The notes under the pieces: generated by a model
Database searches by the model: none
What the model saw: the letters and a program-made list of their open reading frames with translations, nothing else
Told to the model about the DNA's origin: nothing
DNA from: JBBRMU01 sp038230655
Lineage (GTDB): Bacteria; Patescibacteriota; Microgenomatia; UBA1406; GWC2-37-13
Assembly (NCBI GenBank): GCA_038230655.1
Contig: JBBRMU010000004.1
Coordinates: 5,857-69,856, forward strand
DNA: 64,000 nt
Direction of reading: 5' to 3'
In this document: piece by piece, positions 26,761 to 35,325 of the stretch
Layout of the letters: each line of letters starts with the position of its first letter
Numbering within the stretch: the stretch's first letter is position 1
Translations under genes and position numbers: made by a program

Positions 26761-27441
26761 TTAAGAAATAACTACTGTAATTTCTCCTCTATAATTTTTT
26801 TGTGCTAGATCTTTCGCTTTCCCTCGGACTGTTTCTTCAAACTTTTTTGTCATCTCTCGAGAGATACTTATATCTGATTCGGGTAGATGTGTACTAATGA
26901 GTTCCAGTGTCTCTGAAACACGAAGTGGAGATTCATAAAAAATTATAACTACACATGGAAAAATAGCTTTTATCAGCTTTACTTTCTCTAGTACTTTATG
27001 GATCTCCTGCGGTTTTTTGGGAAAAAAACCAAGAAACATATGTTCAGCAGGATTAAACCCTGAGGAGATAAGAGCCGTTATGGAGGCAACTGGGCCCGGG
27101 ATAACAGTAAATGGAATTTCTTGTTTTATAACGTTTTTTAGTAGAAGATAGCCGGGGTCAGATATGAGAGGCATGCCAGCTTGAGAAATAAGCACTATAT
27201 CTTGCGCATCCTCTAGCATCTCTAAAATTTCAGGTAGTTTTTGAAACTCGTTTTCTTTATAATAAGAAATTAGCCGGTGTTCAGATATTTTAAAGGTAAA
27301 TAACTCTGGAATTTTCTGAAGTAACATGCCTGCTGACCTGGTATCTTCAGACAAAATGACCTTTGCAGATGCAAGGACCTTTGCTTGACGATAAGATAGG
27401 TCTTCTAAATTACCAATTGGGGTTCCTACGATATATAACAT
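26761..27441 (-). CDS. rsmI: 16S rRNA 2'-O-methyltransferase RsmI
   Basis: A 226-residue tetrapyrrole-methylase-fold enzyme that methylates C1402 of 16S rRNA. Motifs: MLYIVGTPIGNLEDLSYRQ at the start, LSEDTRS, SQAGMPLISDPG, and VIPGPVASITALISSGF, all classic. The ATG at 27441 was preferred to a GTG at 27453 because RsmI proteins start at LYxVxTPIGN. This ATG is back to back with the start of the DedA gene on the other strand. The P-loop kinase follows within 3 bases. Confidence 0.93.
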   Translation of the reverse strand: MLYIVGTPIGNLEDLSYRQAKVLASAKVILSEDTRSAGMLLQKIPELFTFKISEHRLISYYKENEFQKLPEILEMLEDAQDIVLISQAGMPLISDPGYLLLKNVIKQEIPFTVIPGPVASITALISSGFNPAEHMFLGFFPKKPQEIHKVLEKVKLIKAIFPCVVIIFYESPLRVSETLELISTHLPESDISISREMTKKFEETVRGKAKDLAQKNYRGEITVVIS

Positions 27442-28074
27442 ATGATTGACCACCTAATTACAACGTTAACCCATTTTATCATATCTTTCATCCAATCTAC
27501 CGGGTACGGAGGAGTATTTTTACTCATGGCAGCTGAATCGGCATTGATTCCAATTCCTTCTGAAGTGACAATGCCTTTTGCAGGATATTTAGCTTCAATT
27601 AATCAGTTTAATATTTTTTTAGTCATCTTCATAGGGGCACTAGCGAATTTAGTTGGCTCGCTTTTAGCCTATGGTCTGGGATACTGGGGAGAAGATCATT
27701 TAATACGTGGCTTGATTAAAAAATATGGTAAGTATTTACTGATATCAGAACACGAATATGACCGCTCAGAAAAGTGGTTTAGAAAGTATGGAGAAAAGAT
27801 TCTATTCTTTTCAAGAGTTTTACCGATAGTCCGCACATTTATCTCACTACCGGCTGGTATTGCTAAAATGAACATCTGGAGATTCACTGTGTATACGTTC
27901 ATTGGATCCCTTATCTGGTCAGCCTTTTTGACATACATCGGATTCTCACTTGGAAAAAACTGGCACTCCATCGAAGGAGTTTATCGGAAATTTGAGTATG
28001 GTATAGTGGCTGTTATTGGCGTTTTAGCACTCTACTTTATTTATCACAAAATAAAGTCAGTAAGAAGAAAATAA
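27442..28074 (+). CDS. DedA-family membrane protein
   Basis: A 210-residue inner-membrane protein with the DedA/SNARE-associated fold, related to lipid flippases. Seen: ESALIPIPSEVTMPFAGYLA (Glu and Pro motif of re-entrant loop 1) and FSRVLPIVRTFISLPAGIAKM (the R-x-x-P-x-x-R motif of loop 2). Its ATG directly follows the reverse ATG of rsmI, so its promoter lies inside rsmI; TATATAAC at 27432-27439 is a candidate -10 box. Confidence 0.88.
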   Translation: MIDHLITTLTHFIISFIQSTGYGGVFLLMAAESALIPIPSEVTMPFAGYLASINQFNIFLVIFIGALANLVGSLLAYGLGYWGEDHLIRGLIKKYGKYLLISEHEYDRSEKWFRKYGEKILFFSRVLPIVRTFISLPAGIAKMNIWRFTVYTFIGSLIWSAFLTYIGFSLGKNWHSIEGVYRKFEYGIVAVIGVLALYFIYHKIKSVRRK

Positions 28075-28175
28075 GGCTATTTCTTTCTATTTTTTAAAAA
28101 GTTCTTTAGCAAATCCTTCAAAAAAAGCTCCGGCTATCCTCGACTTCACATCAAAAATGAGATCATTTTTTACTC

Positions 28176-28445
28176 TTAATCAACATTTAGTGGACTTTCT
28201 ACCTCGCTCAAAACATCTTCTGTAGGTTCACTGTCATCAAGTTGGACCCCATCCTCTGGCCCATCATCATCAAACCGTTCAACTGCATATCTTGAATTTT
28301 GCTTGTCTCCCGCGTGCTGGTACATATCATCTTTCTCTTCATCCTGCTTATCCCGAGAAACTGGCTCGAAATCATGAGGAATGTGGCTCTGTTTTGGCGT
28401 TTTTGTAACTATTTGTGAGCTCAATGTATCTGTTTTTTTGATCAT
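28176..28445 (-). CDS. Small acidic, disordered protein, 89 residues
   Basis: Not recognised. Rich in Asp, Glu and Ser towards the C-terminus (VERFDDDGPEDGVQLDDSEP) with no hydrophobic core, hence probably disordered. A TATATT box lies just before the ATG on this strand. Confidence 0.45.
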   Translation of the reverse strand: MIKKTDTLSSQIVTKTPKQSHIPHDFEPVSRDKQDEEKDDMYQHAGDKQNSRYAVERFDDDGPEDGVQLDDSEPTEDVLSEVESPLNVD

Positions 28446-28552
28446 AATAAATATAACTTTTAATTTCTTACCTTATGATAATCTATCAATATGAGAAATT
28501 GGTAAGAATTACTCAGTCACTATTGAGAAATTTGGTATACTATAAACAGGAT

Positions 28553-29140
28553 ATGAAAAAAAAACTCCTTATAACTACGTCTGTATTCATAGTTCTCTTA
28601 TTTGCCGGGCTTTTTGTTTTGAACAAGCGGACAGATGTGGATGATGAGACTCATCTATCTCTTCCACCAACTGTAGCTATCTCACAAGAGGTGACTCCAG
28701 ATTTCCAAAACTCACCTATTCCTCCTTCAAAAAAGCCTGTCGATAGCACAAACGTAAAAATAGCAATGATACAACTGAATACTAAAGGAGATATCGGATG
28801 TGGCGACAGCATACTGTATGTATCAAGAGTAGTGCCTTCAACAGAGGAAGTTTTGAAGGCTGCATTATCTGAGTTATTTTCTATTAAAACGCAGTATTAT
28901 GGTCAATCAGGCCTTTACAACAGCTTATATAAATCAACCTTGCGTGCTGATAAAATTGAGATTGTTGATGGTATTGCTACAGTGTACATCTCAGGTACAA
29001 CCTCTCTGGGTGGCGAGTGTGATGATCCAAGGGCACGAGCCCAGATTGAACAAACAGTTTTACAGTTCCCAACTATAAAAAGTGCAAATATATACATTAA
29101 TGGTAAAAAAATTGCTGATTACTTCTCCTTAAAAGGATAA
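28553..29140 (+). CDS. GerMN-domain exported protein
   Basis: A 195-residue protein with an N-terminal anchor (MKKKLLITTSVFIVLLFAG) and an outer GerMN domain: VSRVVPSTEEVLKAALSELF, then IVDGIATVYISG and QTVLQFPTIKSANIYINGK. GerMN domains occur in spore germination lipoproteins and in LpqB-like proteins; here there is no sporulation context. The ATG at 28553 was chosen over an upstream ATG at 28475 because TATACT/TATAAA boxes lie at 28537-28545. Confidence 0.8.
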   Translation: MKKKLLITTSVFIVLLFAGLFVLNKRTDVDDETHLSLPPTVAISQEVTPDFQNSPIPPSKKPVDSTNVKIAMIQLNTKGDIGCGDSILYVSRVVPSTEEVLKAALSELFSIKTQYYGQSGLYNSLYKSTLRADKIEIVDGIATVYISGTTSLGGECDDPRARAQIEQTVLQFPTIKSANIYINGKKIADYFSLKG

Positions 29141-29176
29141 TCTCACCTATTCAGCCCCTAATTCAACCCATTATGG

Positions 29177-29314
29177 TATAATACTATAAGCCTATTTTAA
29201 ACTGGTGTAAAATCAGCTTTACGTCTCAGTTTATAATGAGTGTTTAACCACGAGGTGAACGTTAACATCACGGTTGTAGTTTTCTACTTTTGTATTTTTA
29301 GAAAGGAGACGCAA
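29177..29314 (+). ncRNA. Structured 5' leader of a 34-codon gene
   Basis: TATAAT at 29177-29182 should start transcription near 29189, giving a leader of about 125 bases, long for this genome. Four hairpins can be formed in a row: GTAAA/TTTAC (29207-29222), CTCA/TGAG (29225-29240), AACC+GTGA / TCAC+GGTT with a bulge (29246-29275), and GTAG/CTAC with a T4 loop (29276-29287). It ends in an AAAGGAG site. I cannot match it to a known riboswitch. Confidence 0.4.
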
Positions 29315-29419
29315 GTGAAACGAATTAAGCTAAATCAAAACCCATTTACTCAAATAGAGTTGGCTGTCATTTTCGGTCTTATGGGAATTGTTTTAATAAT
29401 TCTACTTTTGGTAGAATAG
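29315..29419 (+). CDS. 34-residue single-helix membrane peptide
   Basis: GTG start preceded by AAAGGAGACGCAA, a strong ribosome binding site at good spacing. The product is a basic N-terminus (MKRIKLNQNPFTQ) followed by a single membrane helix (LAVIFGLMGIVLIILLLVE). It lies alone behind a long leader. It may be a regulatory or toxin-like membrane peptide; nothing decides this. Confidence 0.5.
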   Translation: MKRIKLNQNPFTQIELAVIFGLMGIVLIILLLVE

Positions 29420-29461
29420 AAGTTTTAAACGATTAAACTACAATCTGAGATTTACAACTAC

Positions 29462-29526
29462 GATGGATACGTTTATGTGTTTATATGAGCACCATATTGC
29501 ATGCTGCAGTAATAAACGTATCCATC
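29462..29526. repeat. Perfect 15-bp inverted repeat
   Basis: GATGGATACGTTTAT at 29462-29476 pairs perfectly with its reverse complement at 29512-29526, around a 35-base loop. No T-run follows, so it is not a typical terminator. It could be a regulatory RNA stem, a miniature element end pair or a recombination site. A reading frame over it (29463-29645) has no protein-like features. Confidence 0.6.
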
Positions 29527-29641
29527 ACCCATCTTACATTACTAATATTCGAGATTTGACCACATATCATTCCATCTCCTACTTCTTATTTGTAACCATT
29601 TTGGGGAACATTTTATTGTTTTCTGGAATAGCATTTTGTGC

Positions 29642-29671
29642 TTGACAAAGAAAACGATCGTTTACTACAAT
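29642..29671 (+). promoter_or_regulatory. uvrB promoter with putative LexA operator in the spacer
   Basis: TTGACA (29642-29647) and TACAAT (29666-29671) are 18 bases apart, and the spacer holds AAACGATCGTTT (29652-29663), a perfect palindrome. The same -35/operator/-10 arrangement occurs at 51918-51947. Occupying the spacer would block RNA polymerase, as LexA does. A second TATAAT at 29730-29735 could give a basal transcript 12 bases before the ATG. Confidence 0.75.
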
Positions 29672-29747
29672 ATTATGTTACATATTCAGCATATCTGTGA
29701 GAGTACTAGTCTGATGTCTCAAAAAATGATATAATTATAGATTAACT

Positions 29748-31796
29748 ATGTTCCAACTCTCTTCATCATTTTCACCAACAGGAGACCAACCAGAGGCGAT
29801 ACGAAAATTGAGTAATGGTATCCGGCAAAACCTAAAAAATCAGGTGCTTTTAGGAGTAACAGGATCAGGGAAAACCTTTACGATGGCAAACATCATCAGA
29901 GATCTGAACATGCCCGCTCTTATTATTTCACACAATAAAACGCTTGCTGGACAGTTGTATCAAGAAATGCGTGATTTTTTCCCTACGAACGCTGTATCCT
30001 ATTTTGTGTCGTACTATGACTATTATCAGCCCGAAGCTTACATGCCAACAACCGATACTTACATTGAAAAAGAAGCGCAGATTAATGAACTTATTGATAA
30101 ACTTCGACTTGCCTCAACCACAAATATTATGACTCGTAAGGATACTATTGTTGTCGCATCTGTGTCGTGTATTTACAACATCGGTTCGCCAGTTGAGTAT
30201 GGAAGATTTATCCAGGAGCTAGAGATTGGCTATGAAGCTGACTGGATTGGTATATCAAGAAGGCTTGTAGAGTTACAGTATGATCGCTCAGAGTTTGAGT
30301 TTAAACGGGGAACTTTTCGCATCCGAGGACAAAATATGGATATCTACCCAGCTTATGATGACTTCGGTTATAGAGTTACATCCGAAAATGGAAAAATCAA
30401 AAATTTCATAAAGTTTGACCCGCTGACTGGTGAGGAACAAAGTGATCTAGGAACAAAGATAATTATCTATCCTGCTAAACACTACCTAACAGACCCAAAA
30501 GTATTTATGTCCGTAGAACAACAAATCAGGAGTGATTTAAAAAAAGAGTATGAGGCACATAAAGATCAAGGAAAAATTGTTGAGGCGGAACGACTTCTAA
30601 GAAAAGTGAACTATGACCTGGAAATGATAAAAGAAGTCGGGTATGTGAACGGAATTGAGAACTACTCTCGTTATTTTGATGGCCGGAGAATCGGGGATCC
30701 ACCATATAGTTTACTGGACTATTATAAAGCTGCATATGGAGATGATTTTCTCGTGTTTATTGATGAGTCTCATATGACAGTCCCTCAAGTAAGAGGAATG
30801 TATAATGGAGATCAAGCCAGAAAAAAAACACTGATAGACTTTGGCTTCCGACTTAACTCGGCCTTTGATAATCGACCATTAAAATTTGATGAATTTTACA
30901 AACTCCCTCCAAAAATTATTTATGTCTCGGCAACTCCAAATGAGTGGGAGATTGACATGGCGAAGGAAGAGGCAAAACAAAAGGGACTTAAAGACAACAA
31001 TGGCATCGTTGAGCAGTTAATTAGACCAACAGGTATTGTAGATCCTAAAATTACTATCCGCCCATCAACAAAAGAGATTCCAGATTTAATTACAGAAATT
31101 GAAAAAAGAGTTCCTAAAGGGGAAAAAGTCTTAGTCACAACTTTAACTAAAAAAACTGCTGAAGATCTATCAGACTACTTTAAAGATAAGGATATTCGAG
31201 CAGCTTATTTGCACTCTGATATTAAAACGCTTGAAAGATCAAACGTGTTAGATAAACTCAGAAAAAGTGAGTATGATGTACTTATTGGGGTAAATCTCTT
31301 GAGAGAAGGTTTGGATCTCCCGGAAGTCACTCTCGTAGCAATATTGGACGCTGATAAAGAAGGCTTTTTACGTTCAAGGACTTCTTTAATTCAAACTATG
31401 GGAAGAGCTGCACGTAATATTGAAGGCGAAGTTATTTTATACGCTGATGTAGAGACAAAGTCTATTCAGCAGTCTGTTGAAGAAATTAATAGAAGAAGGG
31501 TGCTCCAGTTAAAGCATAATGCAGAGCATGGAATAACTGCCAAGACTATCTATAAACCTATCCGTGAGAAAATTATTGATCAACAGGAAGAATACTTATC
31601 ATTCGATAGGCCAAAAACCGTTTATAATGCAGAGTACTTAGAGGACATGCATATCGACTCTTTAACACCATACGACAAGAAAAAATTAGTTAAGAAATTA
31701 GAGAAAGAGATGCGAAAGCAGGCCGATGACTTTAACTTTGAGTTAGCAATTAGACTGCGAGATAAAATCCGGGAACTTGATAGCACTGGGAGCTAG
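29748..31796 (+). CDS. uvrB: Excinuclease ABC subunit B
   Basis: A full-length 682-residue UvrB, the damage-verifying helicase of nucleotide excision repair. Motifs: Walker A GVTGSGKTFTMA, the beta-hairpin region YYQPEAYMPTTDTYIEKEA, DESH-type Walker B (IDESHMT), helicase motifs V-VI (GVNLLREGLDLPEV and QTMGRAARN), and a C-terminal UVR domain (EKEMRKQADDFNFELAIRLRD) for UvrC contact. It starts a repair cluster with uvrA and uvrC and has the putative SOS operator. Confidence 0.97.
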   Translation: MFQLSSSFSPTGDQPEAIRKLSNGIRQNLKNQVLLGVTGSGKTFTMANIIRDLNMPALIISHNKTLAGQLYQEMRDFFPTNAVSYFVSYYDYYQPEAYMPTTDTYIEKEAQINELIDKLRLASTTNIMTRKDTIVVASVSCIYNIGSPVEYGRFIQELEIGYEADWIGISRRLVELQYDRSEFEFKRGTFRIRGQNMDIYPAYDDFGYRVTSENGKIKNFIKFDPLTGEEQSDLGTKIIIYPAKHYLTDPKVFMSVEQQIRSDLKKEYEAHKDQGKIVEAERLLRKVNYDLEMIKEVGYVNGIENYSRYFDGRRIGDPPYSLLDYYKAAYGDDFLVFIDESHMTVPQVRGMYNGDQARKKTLIDFGFRLNSAFDNRPLKFDEFYKLPPKIIYVSATPNEWEIDMAKEEAKQKGLKDNNGIVEQLIRPTGIVDPKITIRPSTKEIPDLITEIEKRVPKGEKVLVTTLTKKTAEDLSDYFKDKDIRAAYLHSDIKTLERSNVLDKLRKSEYDVLIGVNLLREGLDLPEVTLVAILDADKEGFLRSRTSLIQTMGRAARNIEGEVILYADVETKSIQQSVEEINRRRVLQLKHNAEHGITAKTIYKPIREKIIDQQEEYLSFDRPKTVYNAEYLEDMHIDSLTPYDKKKLVKKLEKEMRKQADDFNFELAIRLRDKIRELDSTGS

Positions 31797-31847
31797 AAAA
31801 ATTATTCTAAAGCACTAAATTATGATATTTGAAAATTGTAACCTAAA

Positions 31848-32375
31848 ATGAGTAGAACAAATTTGTTTATTATGTGTGGAATATCATTCTCTGGTAAAAC
31901 AACGTTAGCAAAGAAAATGATTAAAAAATTACCTCTTGAGTATATCGGTATTGACGAAATAATAGAGGAATACAAGAAACAGAATAACTCACAAAGTCTG
32001 CCTCTGACAAACATAGGATGGAATGAAGTTTTTAAAAAGGCATTCAAAGAAATATCAACCAATTTAAGTAATAGACGAAATGTTTTATATGATAGTTCGA
32101 ACCAAGAGAAAGAATGTAGAAAAATTCTCAGAGACTTAGCAAATAGACATGTAGCATATACAAAAGTTATTTATATTAACACACCGAAAAAAGTTGCAAT
32201 TTCTAGAAAAGAAGAAAATAAAAAATTGGCGAGTCGGCAGCATATAACTGACGGTCACTTTAACCATATCTTGAATACACTAGAAGTACCGACTAGAGAT
32301 GAAGATGTAATTGTTTATCGTGAAAGTATGGATTTTGATAAATGGATAAAAGACAATTTTAATAATTTACAGTAA
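31848..32375 (+). CDS. P-loop ATP-binding kinase-like protein, 175 residues
   Basis: Walker A GISFSGKTTLAKKM near residue 12, IGIDEIIEEY as a substrate region, and a lid with ISRKEENKKLASRQHIT. This resembles AAA_33/zeta-type small-molecule kinases. It lies between uvrB and uvrA, 3 bases before the uvrA start, so all three may be co-transcribed. Substrate unknown. Confidence 0.75.
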   Translation: MSRTNLFIMCGISFSGKTTLAKKMIKKLPLEYIGIDEIIEEYKKQNNSQSLPLTNIGWNEVFKKAFKEISTNLSNRRNVLYDSSNQEKECRKILRDLANRHVAYTKVIYINTPKKVAISRKEENKKLASRQHITDGHFNHILNTLEVPTRDEDVIVYRESMDFDKWIKDNFNNLQ

Positions 32376-32378
32376 CAC

Positions 32379-35258
32379 ATGATTGATTCAATAAAAATTC
32401 GCGGTGCACGGCAACACAATTTAAAAAATATTGATGTAGATATTCCGAAATATAAGTTCGTAGTAATCACTGGAGTATCTGGATCTGGAAAGTCTTCCTT
32501 GGCCTTCGATACAATATATGCTGAAGGCCAGAGACGTTATGTTGAGTCACTCTCGGCATATGCACGACAGTTCCTGGGAATTATGGATAAGCCTGATGTT
32601 GATATCATCGAAGGTCTCTCTCCTTCTATTTCAATCGACCAAAAAACTGTCTCTCATAATCCTCGATCAACTGTTGGAACAATCACGGAGATTTATGATT
32701 ATTTACGTCTTTTATTTGCTAGAGTTGGTCATCCTCACTGTCCAAAATGTGGTATGGAAATCTCAAAGTTATCAGTAGATGAAATTGTCACAAAAATTAT
32801 TAATGAGACGAGCAGATCAGTAGATACTGATAAAATAAAGCCTCACAAATTCATAGTCTTCTCTCCAATTGTTAGACAGCGTAAAGGAGAGTTTAAGGAC
32901 CTTTTTGATAATGTGAGAAGTAAAGGTTATAGTCAGGTGCGTATCGATGGCAAAGAGTTTAGTCTAAGTGAAGAAATTGATCTAATTAAGACAAATAAAC
33001 ATTCGATAGAGGTCATCATTGATACAATCTCTGCATCACATAAAGAACTAAAAGATGAACTATTTAAATCAAATCTTCGCTCTCGTTTAACAAATGATGT
33101 TGAACAAAGCACAAACTTATCTGAAGGATTAGTTATTTTAAAAGCAGATAAAATCGAACATCTTTACTCTGAAAAATTTTCGTGTCCGAACGATAATCTT
33201 TCACTTCCAGAAATAGAACCAAGAATGTTTTCGTTTAACTCGCCTCTTGGTGCTTGTGAAAAATGCAAAGGCCTAGGAACACTCTATAAATTAGATCCTG
33301 AATTATTATTAAACCCAAATCTTAGTGTGAATGAAGGTGGAGTACTTCCTTTTAATAAGTTTTTCTTCATTGATACATGGTACTCACGACTTATCAAAAC
33401 AATGGCTCAAGAAGAAGGTGTTAATCTAGATAAACCAATCAAAAATTTATCTGATAAGGAAATTAAGATACTTTTATATGGTACAGATGTAACATACCGC
33501 GTACGAGGTACCAATAGGCAAGGAAGACCTACAGCTATTCTAGAGAAATTTGATGGATTTATAAAAGAGTTGGAAAAACGTTACTTTGAAAACGCGGGCG
33601 AGTATGGTGCTGCTGATATTCAGAAGTATATGAGAGAGGAAATTTGTGATGTATGTAGTGGAGACAAACTAAAACCGGAAATTTTAGCAATCACTGTAAA
33701 TGATGAGAATATCTCTAACTTTTCAAATAAGCCAGTACTTCATATGTTGCCCTATTTAGAAAATGAGTTATCAAGTAAATTAAATAGTTATGAAACTCAG
33801 ATCTCGAAACCAATTCTTAGAGAGATCGTCATACGATTAACATTCTTAAAAAATGTTGGACTTTCTTACTTAACAATTTCTCGTTTAGCTAAATCCTTAT
33901 CTGGTGGAGAATTACAACGAATTAGATTAGCATCACAAATTGGGACAGGATTGACCGGAGTTTTATATGTCCTTGATGAACCATCTATCGGGCTTCATCC
34001 TCGGGATGTTGCAGCCCTCGTCAAGACACTACATAGTTTAAAAGATCTTGGAAATACTCTGATCGTTGTTGAACACGATCAAGAAACAATTGAGTCAGCT
34101 GAGTATACAGTTGAGCTTGGACCAGAAGCTGGAAAGCGCGGCGGTCATATAACTTTTGTTGGAACAGTGGATGAGATGAAAAAATCAGATGCATCACTTA
34201 CGGGCAAATTTTTGTCTGGTAGAAAGAAAATTGAGTCAAATGACAAAAAGATAGTCACCGAAAAAGGGAAGTTAATTATGCGAGGTGCGAAACAACATAA
34301 TCTTAAAAATGTAGATATTGAGTTTCCATTGGGAAACCTAATTGCTGTCACCGGGGTTTCTGGTTCAGGTAAATCAACTCTTGTGGTTGATACTCTATAT
34401 CCTGCTTTGAGATATCATATAGACGGTTATTATAACGGTAAAATGGGAGATTTTTTGAGACTAGAAGGTTTTCATTACTTAGATAGAGTTTCACTTGTAG
34501 ATCAATCACCGATTGGTCGGACACCCAGGTCTAATCCAGCCACATATATTGGTTTCTTTGATGAAATTAGAGATATCTTTTCCTCAACTGTCGAGGCTAA
34601 AACAAGAGGATTTACAAAAGGTAGATTCTCATTTAACTTAAAAGGTGGAAGATGTGAAAAGTGCCAAGGTGGAGGACTAATTAAGATTGAGATGCAGTTT
34701 TTGCCTGATGTGTATGTAACCTGTGATGTCTGTGAAGGTCATCGTTATAATAGAGAGACACTTGAGATAAAATATAAAGCTAAAACAATTTATGATGTTC
34801 TAAAGATGACGGTTGATGAAGCGGTTGAGTTTTTTATGAATCATCCGAAAATATACAATAAACTTAAATTTTTACAGAGTGTTGGTTTGGGTTATATTGA
34901 ACTTGGACAACCTGCGCCGACATTTTCTGGTGGAGAGGCACAGCGGATGAAGCTGGTAAATGAACTGTCTCGAAGGGATACAGGCAGAACGATGTATATC
35001 CTGGATGAGCCAACAACCGGTTTACACTTCTTTGATATAGAAAAACTTTTACATGCCATGAAAGAGTTAGCAAATAAAGGTAATACTGTCGTCGTAATCG
35101 AACATAACCTAGACATTATCAAGAACTGTCAGTATGTAATTGATATGGGACCTGAAGGTGGAGATGAAGGCGGTTACATCGTTTATCAGGGAGATTTGGT
35201 AGGACTAAAGAAAGTAAAAAAATCATATACAGGTCAGTATCTACAAAAATTCATATAG
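32379..35258 (+). CDS. uvrA: Excinuclease ABC subunit A
   Basis: A full-length 959-residue dimeric ATPase that loads UvrB onto damaged DNA. Two ABC modules: Walker A GVSGSGKSSLAFDT at about 31 and GVSGSGKSTLVVDT at about 660; signatures LSGGELQRIRLASQIG and FSGGEAQRMKLVNEL; zinc fingers CPKC..., CEKCKGLGTLY..., and CEKCQGGG...CDVCEGHRY. The start is 3 bases after the kinase-like gene. No LexA-like box is seen close to it, so any damage induction would come from the uvrB promoter. Confidence 0.97.
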   Translation: MIDSIKIRGARQHNLKNIDVDIPKYKFVVITGVSGSGKSSLAFDTIYAEGQRRYVESLSAYARQFLGIMDKPDVDIIEGLSPSISIDQKTVSHNPRSTVGTITEIYDYLRLLFARVGHPHCPKCGMEISKLSVDEIVTKIINETSRSVDTDKIKPHKFIVFSPIVRQRKGEFKDLFDNVRSKGYSQVRIDGKEFSLSEEIDLIKTNKHSIEVIIDTISASHKELKDELFKSNLRSRLTNDVEQSTNLSEGLVILKADKIEHLYSEKFSCPNDNLSLPEIEPRMFSFNSPLGACEKCKGLGTLYKLDPELLLNPNLSVNEGGVLPFNKFFFIDTWYSRLIKTMAQEEGVNLDKPIKNLSDKEIKILLYGTDVTYRVRGTNRQGRPTAILEKFDGFIKELEKRYFENAGEYGAADIQKYMREEICDVCSGDKLKPEILAITVNDENISNFSNKPVLHMLPYLENELSSKLNSYETQISKPILREIVIRLTFLKNVGLSYLTISRLAKSLSGGELQRIRLASQIGTGLTGVLYVLDEPSIGLHPRDVAALVKTLHSLKDLGNTLIVVEHDQETIESAEYTVELGPEAGKRGGHITFVGTVDEMKKSDASLTGKFLSGRKKIESNDKKIVTEKGKLIMRGAKQHNLKNVDIEFPLGNLIAVTGVSGSGKSTLVVDTLYPALRYHIDGYYNGKMGDFLRLEGFHYLDRVSLVDQSPIGRTPRSNPATYIGFFDEIRDIFSSTVEAKTRGFTKGRFSFNLKGGRCEKCQGGGLIKIEMQFLPDVYVTCDVCEGHRYNRETLEIKYKAKTIYDVLKMTVDEAVEFFMNHPKIYNKLKFLQSVGLGYIELGQPAPTFSGGEAQRMKLVNELSRRDTGRTMYILDEPTTGLHFFDIEKLLHAMKELANKGNTVVVIEHNLDIIKNCQYVIDMGPEGGDEGGYIVYQGDLVGLKKVKKSYTGQYLQKFI

Positions 35259-35325
35259 TGTTCTTTTGACCAATTGACTTTTGAGTTGATCATCTCTTAC
35301 ATCATCAAATCTGTATAATGAAATA

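Noticed and set aside
29463..29645. 60-codon reading frame between the short membrane-peptide gene and uvrB
   Set aside because: It begins inside a perfect inverted repeat, has no ribosome site or -10 box at a useful distance, and its product (many Cys, His, Tyr) looks like random translation.
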